Shown: positions 1 through 6,135, counted from the first letter of the stretch. The stretch is DNA of 6,205 bases from an uncultured Oscillospiraceae bacterium (GCA_905234005.1 CAJOFW010000150.1:1-6205); one strand, 5' to 3'. Translations and numbers: made by a program. The notes: generated by a model from the sequence alone, not told the origin.

Positions 1-120
1 GTCAATGATAATGGATTTGCCCGCGCCGGTCTCGCCGGTCAGGACGTTCAGGCCGGGCCGGAAATCGACGTCCGCCCGCTCCACGACCGCGATGTTTTCA
101 ATGTGGAGACTTCTGAGCAC
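1..120 (-). CDS. recN: DNA repair protein RecN, N-terminal fragment (runs off the window)
   Basis: The 40 visible codons match the N-terminus of RecN, an SMC-like ATPase that acts early in double-strand break repair and recombination in the cytoplasm. The protein opens with a VLRSLHIENIAVVERADVDF stretch and then has a Walker A motif, GETGAGKS, at residues 29-36, followed by IIID; both are typical of RecN. The start is a GTG at 118-120, supported by an AGAGG ribosome-binding site at 129-133 with an 8-nt spacer, and by the expected M/V-L-x-x-L-x-I-x-N-x-A beginning. The start lies 5 nt after the argR stop, and its ribosome-binding site lies just upstream of that stop, so the two are probably translated together. 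In Firmicutes recN commonly follows argR/ahrC. About 520 further residues, including coiled coils and Walker B, lie outside the window. Confidence 0.95.
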   Translation of the reverse strand, partial: MLRSLHIENIAVVERADVDFRPGLNVLTGETGAGKSIIID

Positions 121-125
121 GCCGC

Positions 126-581
126 CTACCTCTTGCACATACGCCGGAGCTGGGCGCACAGGCGCTCGGCGGACGCGGCGTTGCGCATGATGAGAAGGCT
201 CGTGTCGTCGCCGGCGACGGTGCCGAGGATGTTCTCGTCGTACATCGCGTCGACCGCGCCGCACACGGCGGAGGCGAGACCGGGCAGGGTCTTGATGACG
301 ATCGTGTGCAGGGCGTGGTCGAAGCTCACGCACCCCTCCCGGAATATCTCCATCAGACGGCGCTCCGCGTCGGTGGCGTCGTCCTGCCCCGCCGGGGCGT
401 AGCGGTATTTGCCGTCGGGGGATATCTCCTTCACGAGCCGCAGCTCCTTGATATCGCGTGATACGGTGGCCTGCGTGCTCGTGACGCCGCGTGCGCGAAG
501 CGCCTCGAGCATCTGCCCCTGCGTCTCGATGTCCTGCTCGGCGATGATCTCGCAGATCACCTGCTGTCGGGCATTTTTCAT
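126..581 (-). CDS. argR: Arginine repressor ArgR/AhrC
   Basis: A 151-residue protein of the usual ArgR length. It is the hexameric, arginine-responsive transcription factor that represses arginine synthesis and often activates catabolism by binding ARG boxes. The N-terminal winged helix-turn-helix covers about residues 1-65, with the family signature STQATVSRDIKELRLVK at 35-51. The C-terminal oligomerisation and arginine-binding domain covers about 75-151 and carries the GTVAGDDT motif at 120-127, whose paired Asp residues contact arginine. The ATG at 579-581 shares an ATGA 4-nt overlap with the nadK stop and has a GGGGGAG ribosome-binding site about 5 nt upstream, so translation is probably coupled. 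Many Firmicutes keep argR beside recN and tlyA rather than beside arginine genes, so the context gives no information about its targets. I looked for no ARG box systematically and claim none. Confidence 0.97.
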   Translation of the reverse strand: MKNARQQVICEIIAEQDIETQGQMLEALRARGVTSTQATVSRDIKELRLVKEISPDGKYRYAPAGQDDATDAERRLMEIFREGCVSFDHALHTIVIKTLPGLASAVCGAVDAMYDENILGTVAGDDTSLLIMRNAASAERLCAQLRRMCKR

Positions 582-1423
582 TGTCTCTCCCCCAGTTTCT
601 CGAACGCGGTCTCGTAGAAGCTCCTGGTGCCGAGATCCGCGAAATACAGCTTGTGCTTCGACCGCCGCACGATGACGAGATCGCCGTTTTGAAGGTCGAT
701 CATACCGCGTCCGTCCGCCGTCAGGATGCAGCGCTTGCCGTCCTCCAGCTCACGCGGACTGACCGTGACGACACGCTCCGGCGCGAGCACGAACGACCGC
801 GCCGCGAGCATGTGGGCGCAGATCGGCGTGAGGATGATGTTCTCGGTGGACGGCTCCACAAGCGGCCCGCCGGCCGACATCGAATACGCGGTCGAGCCGG
901 TCGGCGACGAGACGATGACGCCGTCGCCGGAGAAATCCAGGATCCGCTCCCCGTCCCCGAGGGCGGTCAGCCGCACATTCTGCACGATGCCGGACACGAC
1001 GGCCTCGTTGATCGCGGTGTCCGTGTAGATGATCGCCCCGTCCCGCTCGACGGAGATGTCGAGCATCATCCGGGGGACGATCTCATACGCGCCGGCGGCG
1101 GCGGCGAGCAGCTTGTCCACGGTGCCCCGGTCAAGCTCCGTCAGAAAGCCCTTGTGCCCGAGGTTCACGCCGACGAGCGGCACGCCGCTGCGCATGATGA
1201 GCGGCGCCAGATGCAGAATCGTCCCGTCGCCGCCGAGCGTAACGAGAAGCGACGCGCCGTTCATCGCGTCGTCCAGCTCCATCGTCGCCTCGTCCGCCGG
1301 CGTGCCGTAGATCGGGGACAGGATGACCTCGCAGCCGGCGTTTTCGAGCATGGCCTTCACGCGCTTTGTGCATACAAGGCCCTCGTCCCGCTGCATATTC
1401 GTACACAATACGACTCGTTTCAC
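578..1423 (-). CDS. nadK: NAD kinase (ATP/polyphosphate:NAD 2'-phosphotransferase)
   Basis: A 281-residue cytoplasmic enzyme that phosphorylates NAD to NADP, the only route to NADP in most bacteria. The diagnostic motifs are all present and in order: GGDGT at 64-68 (ATP site), GVNLGHKGFLTE at 85-96, the NE pair of TAINEAVV at 139-140, and GDGVIVSSPTGSTAYSMSAGGP at 166-187, which holds the glycine-rich substrate loop. LTADGR follows at 234-239. The length is typical. The start is a GTG at 1421-1423, chosen because GGGGAG at 1431-1436 lies 7 nt upstream and KRVVLCTN is a normal N-terminus. The tlyA stop is 19 nt upstream and the argR ATG overlaps the nadK stop. NAD kinase between tlyA and argR is a common arrangement in Clostridia, while Bacillus subtilis lacks it at this place. 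An older symbol is ppnK. Confidence 0.97.
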   Translation of the reverse strand: MKRVVLCTNMQRDEGLVCTKRVKAMLENAGCEVILSPIYGTPADEATMELDDAMNGASLLVTLGGDGTILHLAPLIMRSGVPLVGVNLGHKGFLTELDRGTVDKLLAAAAGAYEIVPRMMLDISVERDGAIIYTDTAINEAVVSGIVQNVRLTALGDGERILDFSGDGVIVSSPTGSTAYSMSAGGPLVEPSTENIILTPICAHMLAARSFVLAPERVVTVSPRELEDGKRCILTADGRGMIDLQNGDLVIVRRSKHKLYFADLGTRSFYETAFEKLGERQ

Positions 1424-1442
1424 AGGATCACTCCCCTATCGC

Positions 1443-2233
1443 TTATCGCTCCAGCGCCTCGTGGGAGCGGCGGACGACGTCCGCGCAGTCGGCGGGGACG
1501 CTCTCGCCGCCGACACGCAGCCAGGCGAGGTATTCGATGTTGCCCTCCGGCCCCCGGACGGGCGAGAACGTCAGTCCGGCAAGCGAAAAGCCCAGCGGCC
1601 CGACGGCCGCGACGAAATCCTCCAGCACCTCCCGGTGCACGGCGGGGTCGCGCACGACGCCCTTTTTGCCGACCTTCTCGCGGCCGGCCTCAAACTGCGG
1701 CTTCACAAGGCATATGACCTGCCCCGTCTCCGTGAGCAGCCCGCGCACGGCGGGCAGCACAAGGCGCAGGGAGATAAACGACATATCCATGACCGCAAGC
1801 TCCATCCGCTCCGGGAACATCTCCGGCGTGAGGCTCCGGGCGTTCGTCCGCTCCATGACCGTGACACGTTCATCGGTGCGCAGGCTCCAGGCGAGCTGGC
1901 CGTAGCCCACGTCCACCGCGTAGACGTGCCTTGCCCCCCGCTGCAGGAGGCAGTCCGTGAACCCGCCGGTCGAGGCGCCGCAGTCCACGCAGACAAGCCC
2001 CGCCGGGTCGACGGCGAATTCGTCAAGCGCCTTCTCGAGCTTGAGGCCGCCCCGGCTCACGTACGGGAGGCGTTCGCCGCGCACCTCCACGGCCGCGTCG
2101 GCGGCGACCGGCGTGCCCGGCTTCGTCGTCCGTCGACGTAGACGGAGCCGGCCATGATGAGGGCGCGGGCCTTCTCCCGGCTCTCGGCGAGGCCGAGCGC
2201 GTGTACGCGCACGTCAAGTCTCTCTTTTCCCAT
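1443..2233 (-). CDS. tlyA: TlyA/YqxC family rRNA 2'-O-methyltransferase, frameshifted between S4 and methyltransferase domains
   Basis: This is a homologue of TlyA (hemolysin-like; 16S/23S rRNA 2'-O-ribose methyltransferase in mycobacteria) and of Bacillus YqxC. It is split over two frames. The 5' part (ATG at 2231-2233, GGGAG at 2241-2245, 7-nt spacer) encodes an S4 RNA-binding domain: MGKERLDVRVHALGLAESR, then EKARALIMAGSVYVDG. That frame then loses similarity and stops at 2057-2059. The family continues in another frame from about 2126 with TKPGTPVAADAAVEVRGE and the whole FtsJ-type domain. Counted from the GTG at 2090, that domain has SRGGLKLEK (Lys17), the SAM loop DCGASTGGFTDCLL (36-49), MDMSF (Asp102), LVKPQFE (Lys130) and GNIEY (Glu186): the K-D-K-E set. 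The span of 791 nt is one base short of 264 codons, close to family length, so only the reading frame is broken. The start overlaps the end of dxs by 20 nt. It may be a sequencing or assembly error, or a recent mutation; the GTG at 2090 could alternatively start a separate S4-less protein. Confidence 0.9.
2121..2134 (-). other. Frameshift site in tlyA
   Basis: On the minus strand the S4 frame reads ...V-Y-V-D-G and the methyltransferase frame resumes at T-K-P-G-T-P-V. The change of frame must fall in this short stretch, GAC GGACGACG AAG. One base (modulo three) is missing. TlyA proteins usually have about four residues between the DG and the KP(G/A) of this loop. Restoring a second copy of the 7-nt unit GGACGAC would give VDGRRTTKPG and repair both the frame and the usual spacing. 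The last step is inference. Confidence 0.75.
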
Positions 2234-4082
2234 GGTACATCTCCCATACCCCGCATACGGTTTGGGCTATGCCCTCGCCGTCGAGACCGGTCAGCGCCCG
2301 CAGCGCCTCGGGGGCGCCGTTTGCGAGGATGCCGTCGCCGAGGTTTATGAGCTTCGCCGCCCGGATGGGACAGCCGGCCTCCGCGATGGCGGCGAGAAGC
2401 CTCTCCCCCACGCAGCCGGGACGACATACGTCCTCCGCCGCGACGAACACGCCCGTCTTCCGCACGGACGCGAGCACGGCGGTACAGTCGAGCGGCGTCA
2501 GGCGGTTTATCTTCAGAACCTCCGCGTCCACGCCGCGCTCCGCGAGGATCGACGCGGCGGCGAGGGCGCTGTTTATCTCGATGCCGTAGGATACGAGCGT
2601 CACGTCCGTCCCCGGCCGCAGAACCGTACACGCCGCCTCCGACGCGTCGGCCCGATAATCCCCCTCGCCGCCGCGTGGGTAGCGCACGGCGACGGGGCCG
2701 TCGTCCTCGAGCACGGCGCGGCGAAGCATCGAACGCAGCTCCGCGAAGCTGGACGGGGCGTAGACCGTCATGCCCGGCACGGTCGCGAGGAACGACGCGT
2801 CGAACGTACCCTGATGCGTCTGCCCGTCCCGGCCGACGATGCCGGCGCGGTCGACGCCGAGGACGACGTGCAGACCCATCAGCGCCGCGTCGTGGATGAG
2901 CATATCGTAGGCCCGCTGCAGGAATGTCGAATACACCGCGAACACGGGTATCAGCCCCCGGGACGCCATGCCCGCCGCCATCGTGACGGCGTGCCCCTCC
3001 GCGATGCCTACGTCGTAGAAATGCGCCGGCCACGCGTCCTTGAAGCCCAAAAGGCCGGTGCCCTCGGTCATGGCGGCGGTGATCGCGGTGACGCGGCCGT
3101 CCTCTCCGGCGAGGGCGGTCAGCGTCTCGCCGAAGACGGCGGAGAAATCCTCGCCCCCGCCGCCGTCCGGCTCGCCGCTCACGGGGTCGAACGCGCCGAC
3201 GCCGTGGAAGCGCTCCGGCGACCGTTCCGCCGGGGTGTAGCCCCGCCCCTTCTGCGTGATGACGTGGACGATGCACGGCGTACCCTGCGCCCGCGCCCAG
3301 CGGAGGGCGGCCTCCACCTTCGCGATGTCGTGGCCCTCGACGGGGCCTATGTAGTCGAAGCCGAGGTCGTCGAACATATTCTCCGGCATGACCCGGGCCT
3401 TGACCTTGTCCTTGACGCGGTGCGTGAACCGGTACAGCGCGGGCAGCCTGTCGCGGACGAGGCGGCGGTACCGGTGCTTGAAGCGGATGTACGCAGGCCG
3501 GGCGCGCAGACGGGTGAGCGAGTCGGAAAACCCGCCGACGGCGCGGTTGATGGACATGCCGTTGTCGTTCACGACGATAATGAGCGGCACGCCGCTGTTG
3601 CCGGCGTCGGACAGCCCCTCGAGAGCGAGGCCGCCGCCGAGAGCGCCGTCGCCGATGACGGCCACGACGTCGTAATCCTCACCGAGCGCCGTGCGGGCGC
3701 GGGCGATGCCGAGGGCGGCGGAGATGGAATTGGAGGCGTGCCCGGCGACGAACGCGTCGTGGCCGCTCTCCTCCGGCTTCGGAAAGCCGGACATGCCCCC
3801 CAGCTCACGGAAGCCGCGAAAGCCCGCGGCGCGGCCGGTGAGGATCTTATGCGTATAGCACTGGTGGCCGACGTCGAAGACAAGCCTGTCGCGGCTCGTA
3901 TCGAAGACGCGGTGGAGCGCCACCGTCAGCTCGACCGCGCCGAGGTTCGAGGCGAGGTGTCCCCCGCTCTCGGATATGCGCTGTATGAGAAAGCCGCGGA
4001 TGTCCCGGCACAGCTCCTCGAGCTGTGCGCTGTCCAGCGTTCGGACAAACGCCGGATCGCGGATCGTATCAAAATCAATCAT
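2214..4082 (-). CDS. dxs: 1-deoxy-D-xylulose-5-phosphate synthase
   Basis: The thiamine-diphosphate enzyme that condenses pyruvate with glyceraldehyde 3-phosphate, the first step of the MEP pathway to isoprenoids, and also feeds thiamine and pyridoxal synthesis. From the ATG at 4080-4082 it is 622 residues, a normal length. The ThDP-binding domain shows GGHLASNLG (40-48), DVGHQCYTHK (70-79) and the GDG...NDN cofactor motif (GDG 144-146, NDN 172-174). GPVEGHD lies near 247-253. The pyrimidine domain has the catalytic Glu362 in GIAEGHAV, then DRAGIVGRDGQTHQG (411-425) and YPRGG (468-472), followed by the C-terminal transketolase domain. An in-frame ATG at 4092-4094 would add MIQL, but it lies inside the predicted -10 box, so I prefer 4082; neither start has a good ribosome-binding site. 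The frame stays open to 4238, but that part is non-homologous. The end overlaps tlyA. IAEGHAV replaces the commoner IAEQHAV. Confidence 0.97.
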   Translation of the reverse strand: MIDFDTIRDPAFVRTLDSAQLEELCRDIRGFLIQRISESGGHLASNLGAVELTVALHRVFDTSRDRLVFDVGHQCYTHKILTGRAAGFRGFRELGGMSGFPKPEESGHDAFVAGHASNSISAALGIARARTALGEDYDVVAVIGDGALGGGLALEGLSDAGNSGVPLIIVVNDNGMSINRAVGGFSDSLTRLRARPAYIRFKHRYRRLVRDRLPALYRFTHRVKDKVKARVMPENMFDDLGFDYIGPVEGHDIAKVEAALRWARAQGTPCIVHVITQKGRGYTPAERSPERFHGVGAFDPVSGEPDGGGGEDFSAVFGETLTALAGEDGRVTAITAAMTEGTGLLGFKDAWPAHFYDVGIAEGHAVTMAAGMASRGLIPVFAVYSTFLQRAYDMLIHDAALMGLHVVLGVDRAGIVGRDGQTHQGTFDASFLATVPGMTVYAPSSFAELRSMLRRAVLEDDGPVAVRYPRGGEGDYRADASEAACTVLRPGTDVTLVSYGIEINSALAAASILAERGVDAEVLKINRLTPLDCTAVLASVRKTGVFVAAEDVCRPGCVGERLLAAIAEAGCPIRAAKLINLGDGILANGAPEALRALTGLDGEGIAQTVCGVWEMYHGKRET

Positions 4083-4089
4083 AAGTTGT

Positions 4090-4118
4090 ATCATAGCAAA
4101 ACACGCCCCGGTTTTCAA
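4090..4118 (-). promoter_or_regulatory. Predicted sigma-A promoter of the dxs operon (extended -10)
   Basis: On the minus strand TTGAAA (4113-4118) is followed by a 17-nt spacer and TATGAT (4090-4095), each matching consensus at five of six bases. TGC directly before TATGAT makes an extended -10 element. The stretch is much richer in AT than the genes around it. A start seven to eight bases after the -10 box falls at 4082-4083, where the only purine is A4082, the first base of the preferred dxs ATG. The mRNA would therefore be leaderless or nearly so. Confidence 0.75.
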
Positions 4119-4130
4119 GGCGCATTTTGC
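4096..4130. repeat. Near-perfect inverted repeat over the dxs promoter -35 region (candidate operator)
   Basis: On the plus strand the left arm GCAAAACACGCC (4096-4107) and the right arm GGCGCATTTTGC (4119-4130) are reverse complements at 10 of 12 positions, separated by 11 nt. The dyad fills the promoter spacer and brackets the -35 box, a position where a bound repressor would block RNA polymerase. As RNA, with GU pairs, it could also form a stem of up to 14 pairs with a 7-nt loop, but no U-run follows it, so it is not a standard terminator. An operator role is inference. Confidence 0.5.
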
Positions 4131-4144
4131 ATAATTGGGGCATA

Positions 4145-4180
4145 TTCTGCATACGCTTCTGCATACGCTTCTGCATACGC
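4145..4180. repeat. Three perfect tandem copies of a 12-bp repeat
   Basis: The unit TTCTGCATACGC occurs at 4145-4156, 4157-4168 and 4169-4180 without a mismatch (minus strand: GCGTATGCAGAA). On the minus strand the core TATGC recurs twice more at 4140-4144 and 4129-4133, giving steps of 12, 12, 9 and 11 nt, about one helical turn each. The repeat begins 2 nt after the membrane-protein stop and ends about 27 nt upstream of the dxs -35 box. It could be a set of binding sites or simply a slippage-prone minisatellite. It lies in the intergenic gap and is not part of a known protein domain. Confidence 0.9.
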
Positions 4181-4182
4181 GC

Positions 4183-4887
4183 TCAGGCGATGAGATATAC
4201 AAGCAGGCACGCGCCGTACAGGATCGGCTGGTGCGCAAGATAGATCGCGAGCGAACGCCGGCCGGGCCACGTCAGCCAGCGCGGGGCGGTTTTTCCGGCG
4301 AGCGGGAAGGCGTCGCCGCGTTTTCGCGCCAGACGGCCCATCCAGACGCCGAGGAAAAACACGAAGATAAACGGCAGCAGCGGGAAATAGTCGAACGACA
4401 CAAACCCGTCGTACCGAAGCCCGAGCCAGAACAGCCACCGAACCGGCACGGTCACCCGATCCGTCACGAGCCGGGCGGCGATGAACAGCCCGCCCCAGAG
4501 CGCGGGCGCGATGCGCTCCGGTACGCGCTCAAGCGGCCTCTCGAGCGCGGCATAGATCAGCATCGCAAGGCCGAGAAACTGCAGCACCCCGAACCGGATC
4601 GGCGCGCCGACCGCGAACGACGCCGCCGTCACGACGCCGCCGGCGGCGAGCGTGATGAGGCCGTGCCGGACGTTCGAGCGGCTCAGCGTCGCGCTGACGC
4701 CGGCGCAGAGGATGAACGAGAACGCGATGACGCGCTCGAACAGCACCATCGGCGCGGTCGAGAGAAGGCCGTACGGCAGCCAGCCGAACAGCACGCAGTC
4801 GAACAGCAGGTGGTACACGATCATCAGATACAGCGCCGCGCCGCGCCAGCCGTCGAGCCAGCTTATGCGCCCGGGCGCGTCAGACAT
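4183..4887 (-). CDS. DUF1624 / heparan-alpha-glucosaminide N-acetyltransferase-like membrane protein
   Basis: A 234-residue, strongly hydrophobic integral membrane protein with about seven predicted segments (near 15-36, 47-66, 75-93, 97-116, 127-141, 165-185 and 210-233). The pattern fits the bacterial DUF1624 (HGSNAT catalytic-like) family: R-x-x-x-LDGWRGAALYLMIVYHLLFD at the first helix, IRFGVLQFLGLAMLIY in the middle, DYFPLLPFIFVFFLGVWMGR, and LAIYLAHQPILYG at the end. The family is related to membrane acetyltransferases that move acetyl groups to sugars across the membrane. His26 and the HQP at 219-221 are conserved-looking polar residues inside membrane segments, but the substrate cannot be told. 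The ATG at 4885-4887 overlaps the end of ychF by 8 nt and has no strong ribosome-binding site, so translational coupling to ychF is likely. No terminator is evident after it. The function in the cell is unknown. Confidence 0.85.
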   Translation of the reverse strand: MSDAPGRISWLDGWRGAALYLMIVYHLLFDCVLFGWLPYGLLSTAPMVLFERVIAFSFILCAGVSATLSRSNVRHGLITLAAGGVVTAASFAVGAPIRFGVLQFLGLAMLIYAALERPLERVPERIAPALWGGLFIAARLVTDRVTVPVRWLFWLGLRYDGFVSFDYFPLLPFIFVFFLGVWMGRLARKRGDAFPLAGKTAPRWLTWPGRRSLAIYLAHQPILYGACLLVYLIA

Positions 4888-5977
4888 TGAACAGGAAGTG
4901 CACCACGTCGCCGTCGCGCATGACGTACTCCTTGCCCTCGGCGCGCAGAAGTCCCTTCTCCCGGGCGGCGGCCTCGCTGCCGCAGGCGCGCAGGTCGTCG
5001 AACGCGATGACGTTTGCGCGGATGAAGCCCCGCTCGAAATCGGTGTGGATCTTGCCGGCCGCCTGCGGGGCCTTCGTGCCCCTTGTGATCGTCCAGGCCC
5101 GGCATTCGTCCTCGCCGCAGGTGAGGAAGGATATCAGCCCCAGGAGGTCATACGAGCACTTGATCAGGCGTTCGAGGCCGGATTCGCGGATGCCCAGCTC
5201 CTCCATGAACATCTCCCGGTCGTCCGGATCCTCCAGCTCGGCGATGTCCTGCTCGAACCGGGCGCACACGGGCAGAACCGTGCTGCCCTCCGCGTCGGCG
5301 ATGGCGCGGACGGCGCGGTAATATTCGCTCTGCTCCGCGTTCGCGAAGCCGTCCTCGTCCATGTTCGCGGCGTAGATGACGGGCTTGAGGCTGATGAGGT
5401 CGGACTCGGCGACCATCGCGGCCTCGTCCTTATCGCATTCGAAGCTGCGGGCGGAATGGCCCTCGTTGAGCCACGCGAGCAGGCGCTCCATCAGCGCGGC
5501 CTCCTTCGCGTATTTCTTATCGCCGGACTTGAGGTTCTTCTGCGCCTTGTCGAAGCGGCGCTGCACCATTTCGATGTCGGCCATGACAAGCTCGAGGTTG
5601 ATCGTCTCGATGTCCCCGGCGGGGTCGGTCGAGCACTCGTGGCGGATGATGTTCGCGTCGTCGAAGCAGCGGACGACGTGGACGATCGCGTCGGTGCCGC
5701 GGATATTCGCCAAAAACTTGTTGCCGAGGCCCTCGCCCCGGCTCGCGCCGCGCACGAGGCCGGCGATGTCGACGAATTCGATGACGGCGGGGGTCGTCTT
5801 CTTCGGGTTATAGAGGTTCGTGAGAAAATCAAGCCGCTCGTCCGGCACGGCGACGACGCCGACGTTCGGGTCGATCGTGCAGAACGGATAGTTCGCGGAC
5901 TCCGCGCCCGCGTTTGTCAGGGCGTTGAACAGCGTGCTCTTGCCTACGTTCGGCAGGCCAACGATTCCGAGTTTCAT
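4880..5977 (-). CDS. ychF: Redox-regulated ribosome-binding ATPase YchF (Obg family)
   Basis: A 365-residue cytoplasmic P-loop protein, the standard YchF/OLA1 length. It binds ribosomes and, unlike other Obg-type GTPases, prefers ATP. In order: P-loop GLPNVGKST at 7-15, switch I NYPFCTIDPN at 29-38, switch II DIAGLVRGASRGEGLGNKF at 70-88, a coiled-coil segment near 125-175, and NMDE at 205-208 in place of the NKxD guanine-specificity motif, which is the mark of this subfamily. PVCARFE (236-242) takes the G5 place. The C-terminal TGS domain runs from about 283 to 363, with the conserved RAWTI, GTKAPQAAGKIHTDFERGFI and RDGDVVHFLFNV features. The ATG at 5975-5977 gives the canonical MKLGIVGLPN start; AAGGAG at 5990-5995 lies 12 nt upstream, slightly far. 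It is the first gene after its own promoter, and its end overlaps the DUF1624 start. Confidence 0.98.
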   Translation of the reverse strand: MKLGIVGLPNVGKSTLFNALTNAGAESANYPFCTIDPNVGVVAVPDERLDFLTNLYNPKKTTPAVIEFVDIAGLVRGASRGEGLGNKFLANIRGTDAIVHVVRCFDDANIIRHECSTDPAGDIETINLELVMADIEMVQRRFDKAQKNLKSGDKKYAKEAALMERLLAWLNEGHSARSFECDKDEAAMVAESDLISLKPVIYAANMDEDGFANAEQSEYYRAVRAIADAEGSTVLPVCARFEQDIAELEDPDDREMFMEELGIRESGLERLIKCSYDLLGLISFLTCGEDECRAWTITRGTKAPQAAGKIHTDFERGFIRANVIAFDDLRACGSEAAAREKGLLRAEGKEYVMRDGDVVHFLFNV

Positions 5978-6001
5978 GGTGTGGTGAGTCTCCTTCCGAT
6001 T

Positions 6002-6024
6002 CAGCGGCCGGACAACCGCCGCTG
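6002..6024 (-). other. Hairpin in the ychF 5' untranslated region
   Basis: CAGCGGC (6002-6008) and GCCGCTG (6018-6024) form a perfect 7-bp stem with a 9-nt loop. With the predicted start at about 6025-6026 the stem sits at the very 5' end of the ychF mRNA and ends six bases before the AAGGAG site. Such 5'-terminal stems can protect an mRNA from decay; that role here is inference. Confidence 0.5.
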
Positions 6025-6032
6025 TCAGCCGT

Positions 6033-6061
6033 ATTATACCAAACCCGGAGAGTTTTCACAA
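6033..6061 (-). promoter_or_regulatory. Predicted sigma-A promoter of ychF
   Basis: On the minus strand TTGTGA (6056-6061, four of six) and a perfect TATAAT (6033-6038) are separated by 17 nt. TGG before TATAAT gives an extended -10 element. The expected start is near 6025-6026, leaving an untranslated leader of about 48 nt before the ychF ATG. It lies downstream of the terminator at 6106-6135, as expected for the start of a new unit. Confidence 0.82.
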
Positions 6062-6105
6062 TACCCGGTTTGTACGGGCGTGAAAAAGCCCGCGCAGCCG
6101 AAGCT

Positions 6106-6135
6106 AAAAAAGGGGCGGCCCCATAAGGAGCCGCC
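6106..6135 (-). terminator. Rho-independent terminator of an upstream gene
   Basis: On the minus strand GGCGGCTCC (6127-6135) pairs with GGGGCCGCC (6114-6122) to give a 9-bp stem with one GU pair and a TTAT loop, followed by CC and six T (6106-6111). It works only in the minus direction, as no T-run follows on the plus strand. It would end transcription of whatever minus-strand gene lies right of the window and separates it from ychF. Confidence 0.85.

Noticed and set aside
581..1717. A 378-codon plus-strand frame opposite nadK and tlyA
   Set aside because: The strand opposite has NAD kinase with all its motifs; the plus-strand product is Arg-rich and looks like no protein family.
2023..3276. 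A 417-codon minus-strand frame overlapping dxs and tlyA
   Set aside because: It is Arg/Gly-rich low-complexity translation of dxs in another frame, with no start signal or family resemblance.
4145..4180. CRISPR array
   Set aside because: The copies are directly abutting 12-bp units with no spacers and no cas genes; it is a short tandem repeat.
2154..4193. A 679-codon open frame on the plus strand, opposite dxs
   Set aside because: It is the antisense of a certain dxs gene; its product is rich in Arg, Ala, Gly and Asp with no recognisable domain, as expected for a GC-rich shadow frame.
4083..4238. N-terminal extension of dxs to 4238
   Set aside because: The extra residues include VCRS repeats that are just the 12-bp tandem repeat, overlap the end of the membrane-protein gene and the promoter, and have no match to DXS.
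6075..6092. CGGGC/GCCCG hairpin just upstream of the ychF promoter
   Set aside because: Only a 5-bp stem and no T-run on either side; not a convincing terminator or operator.
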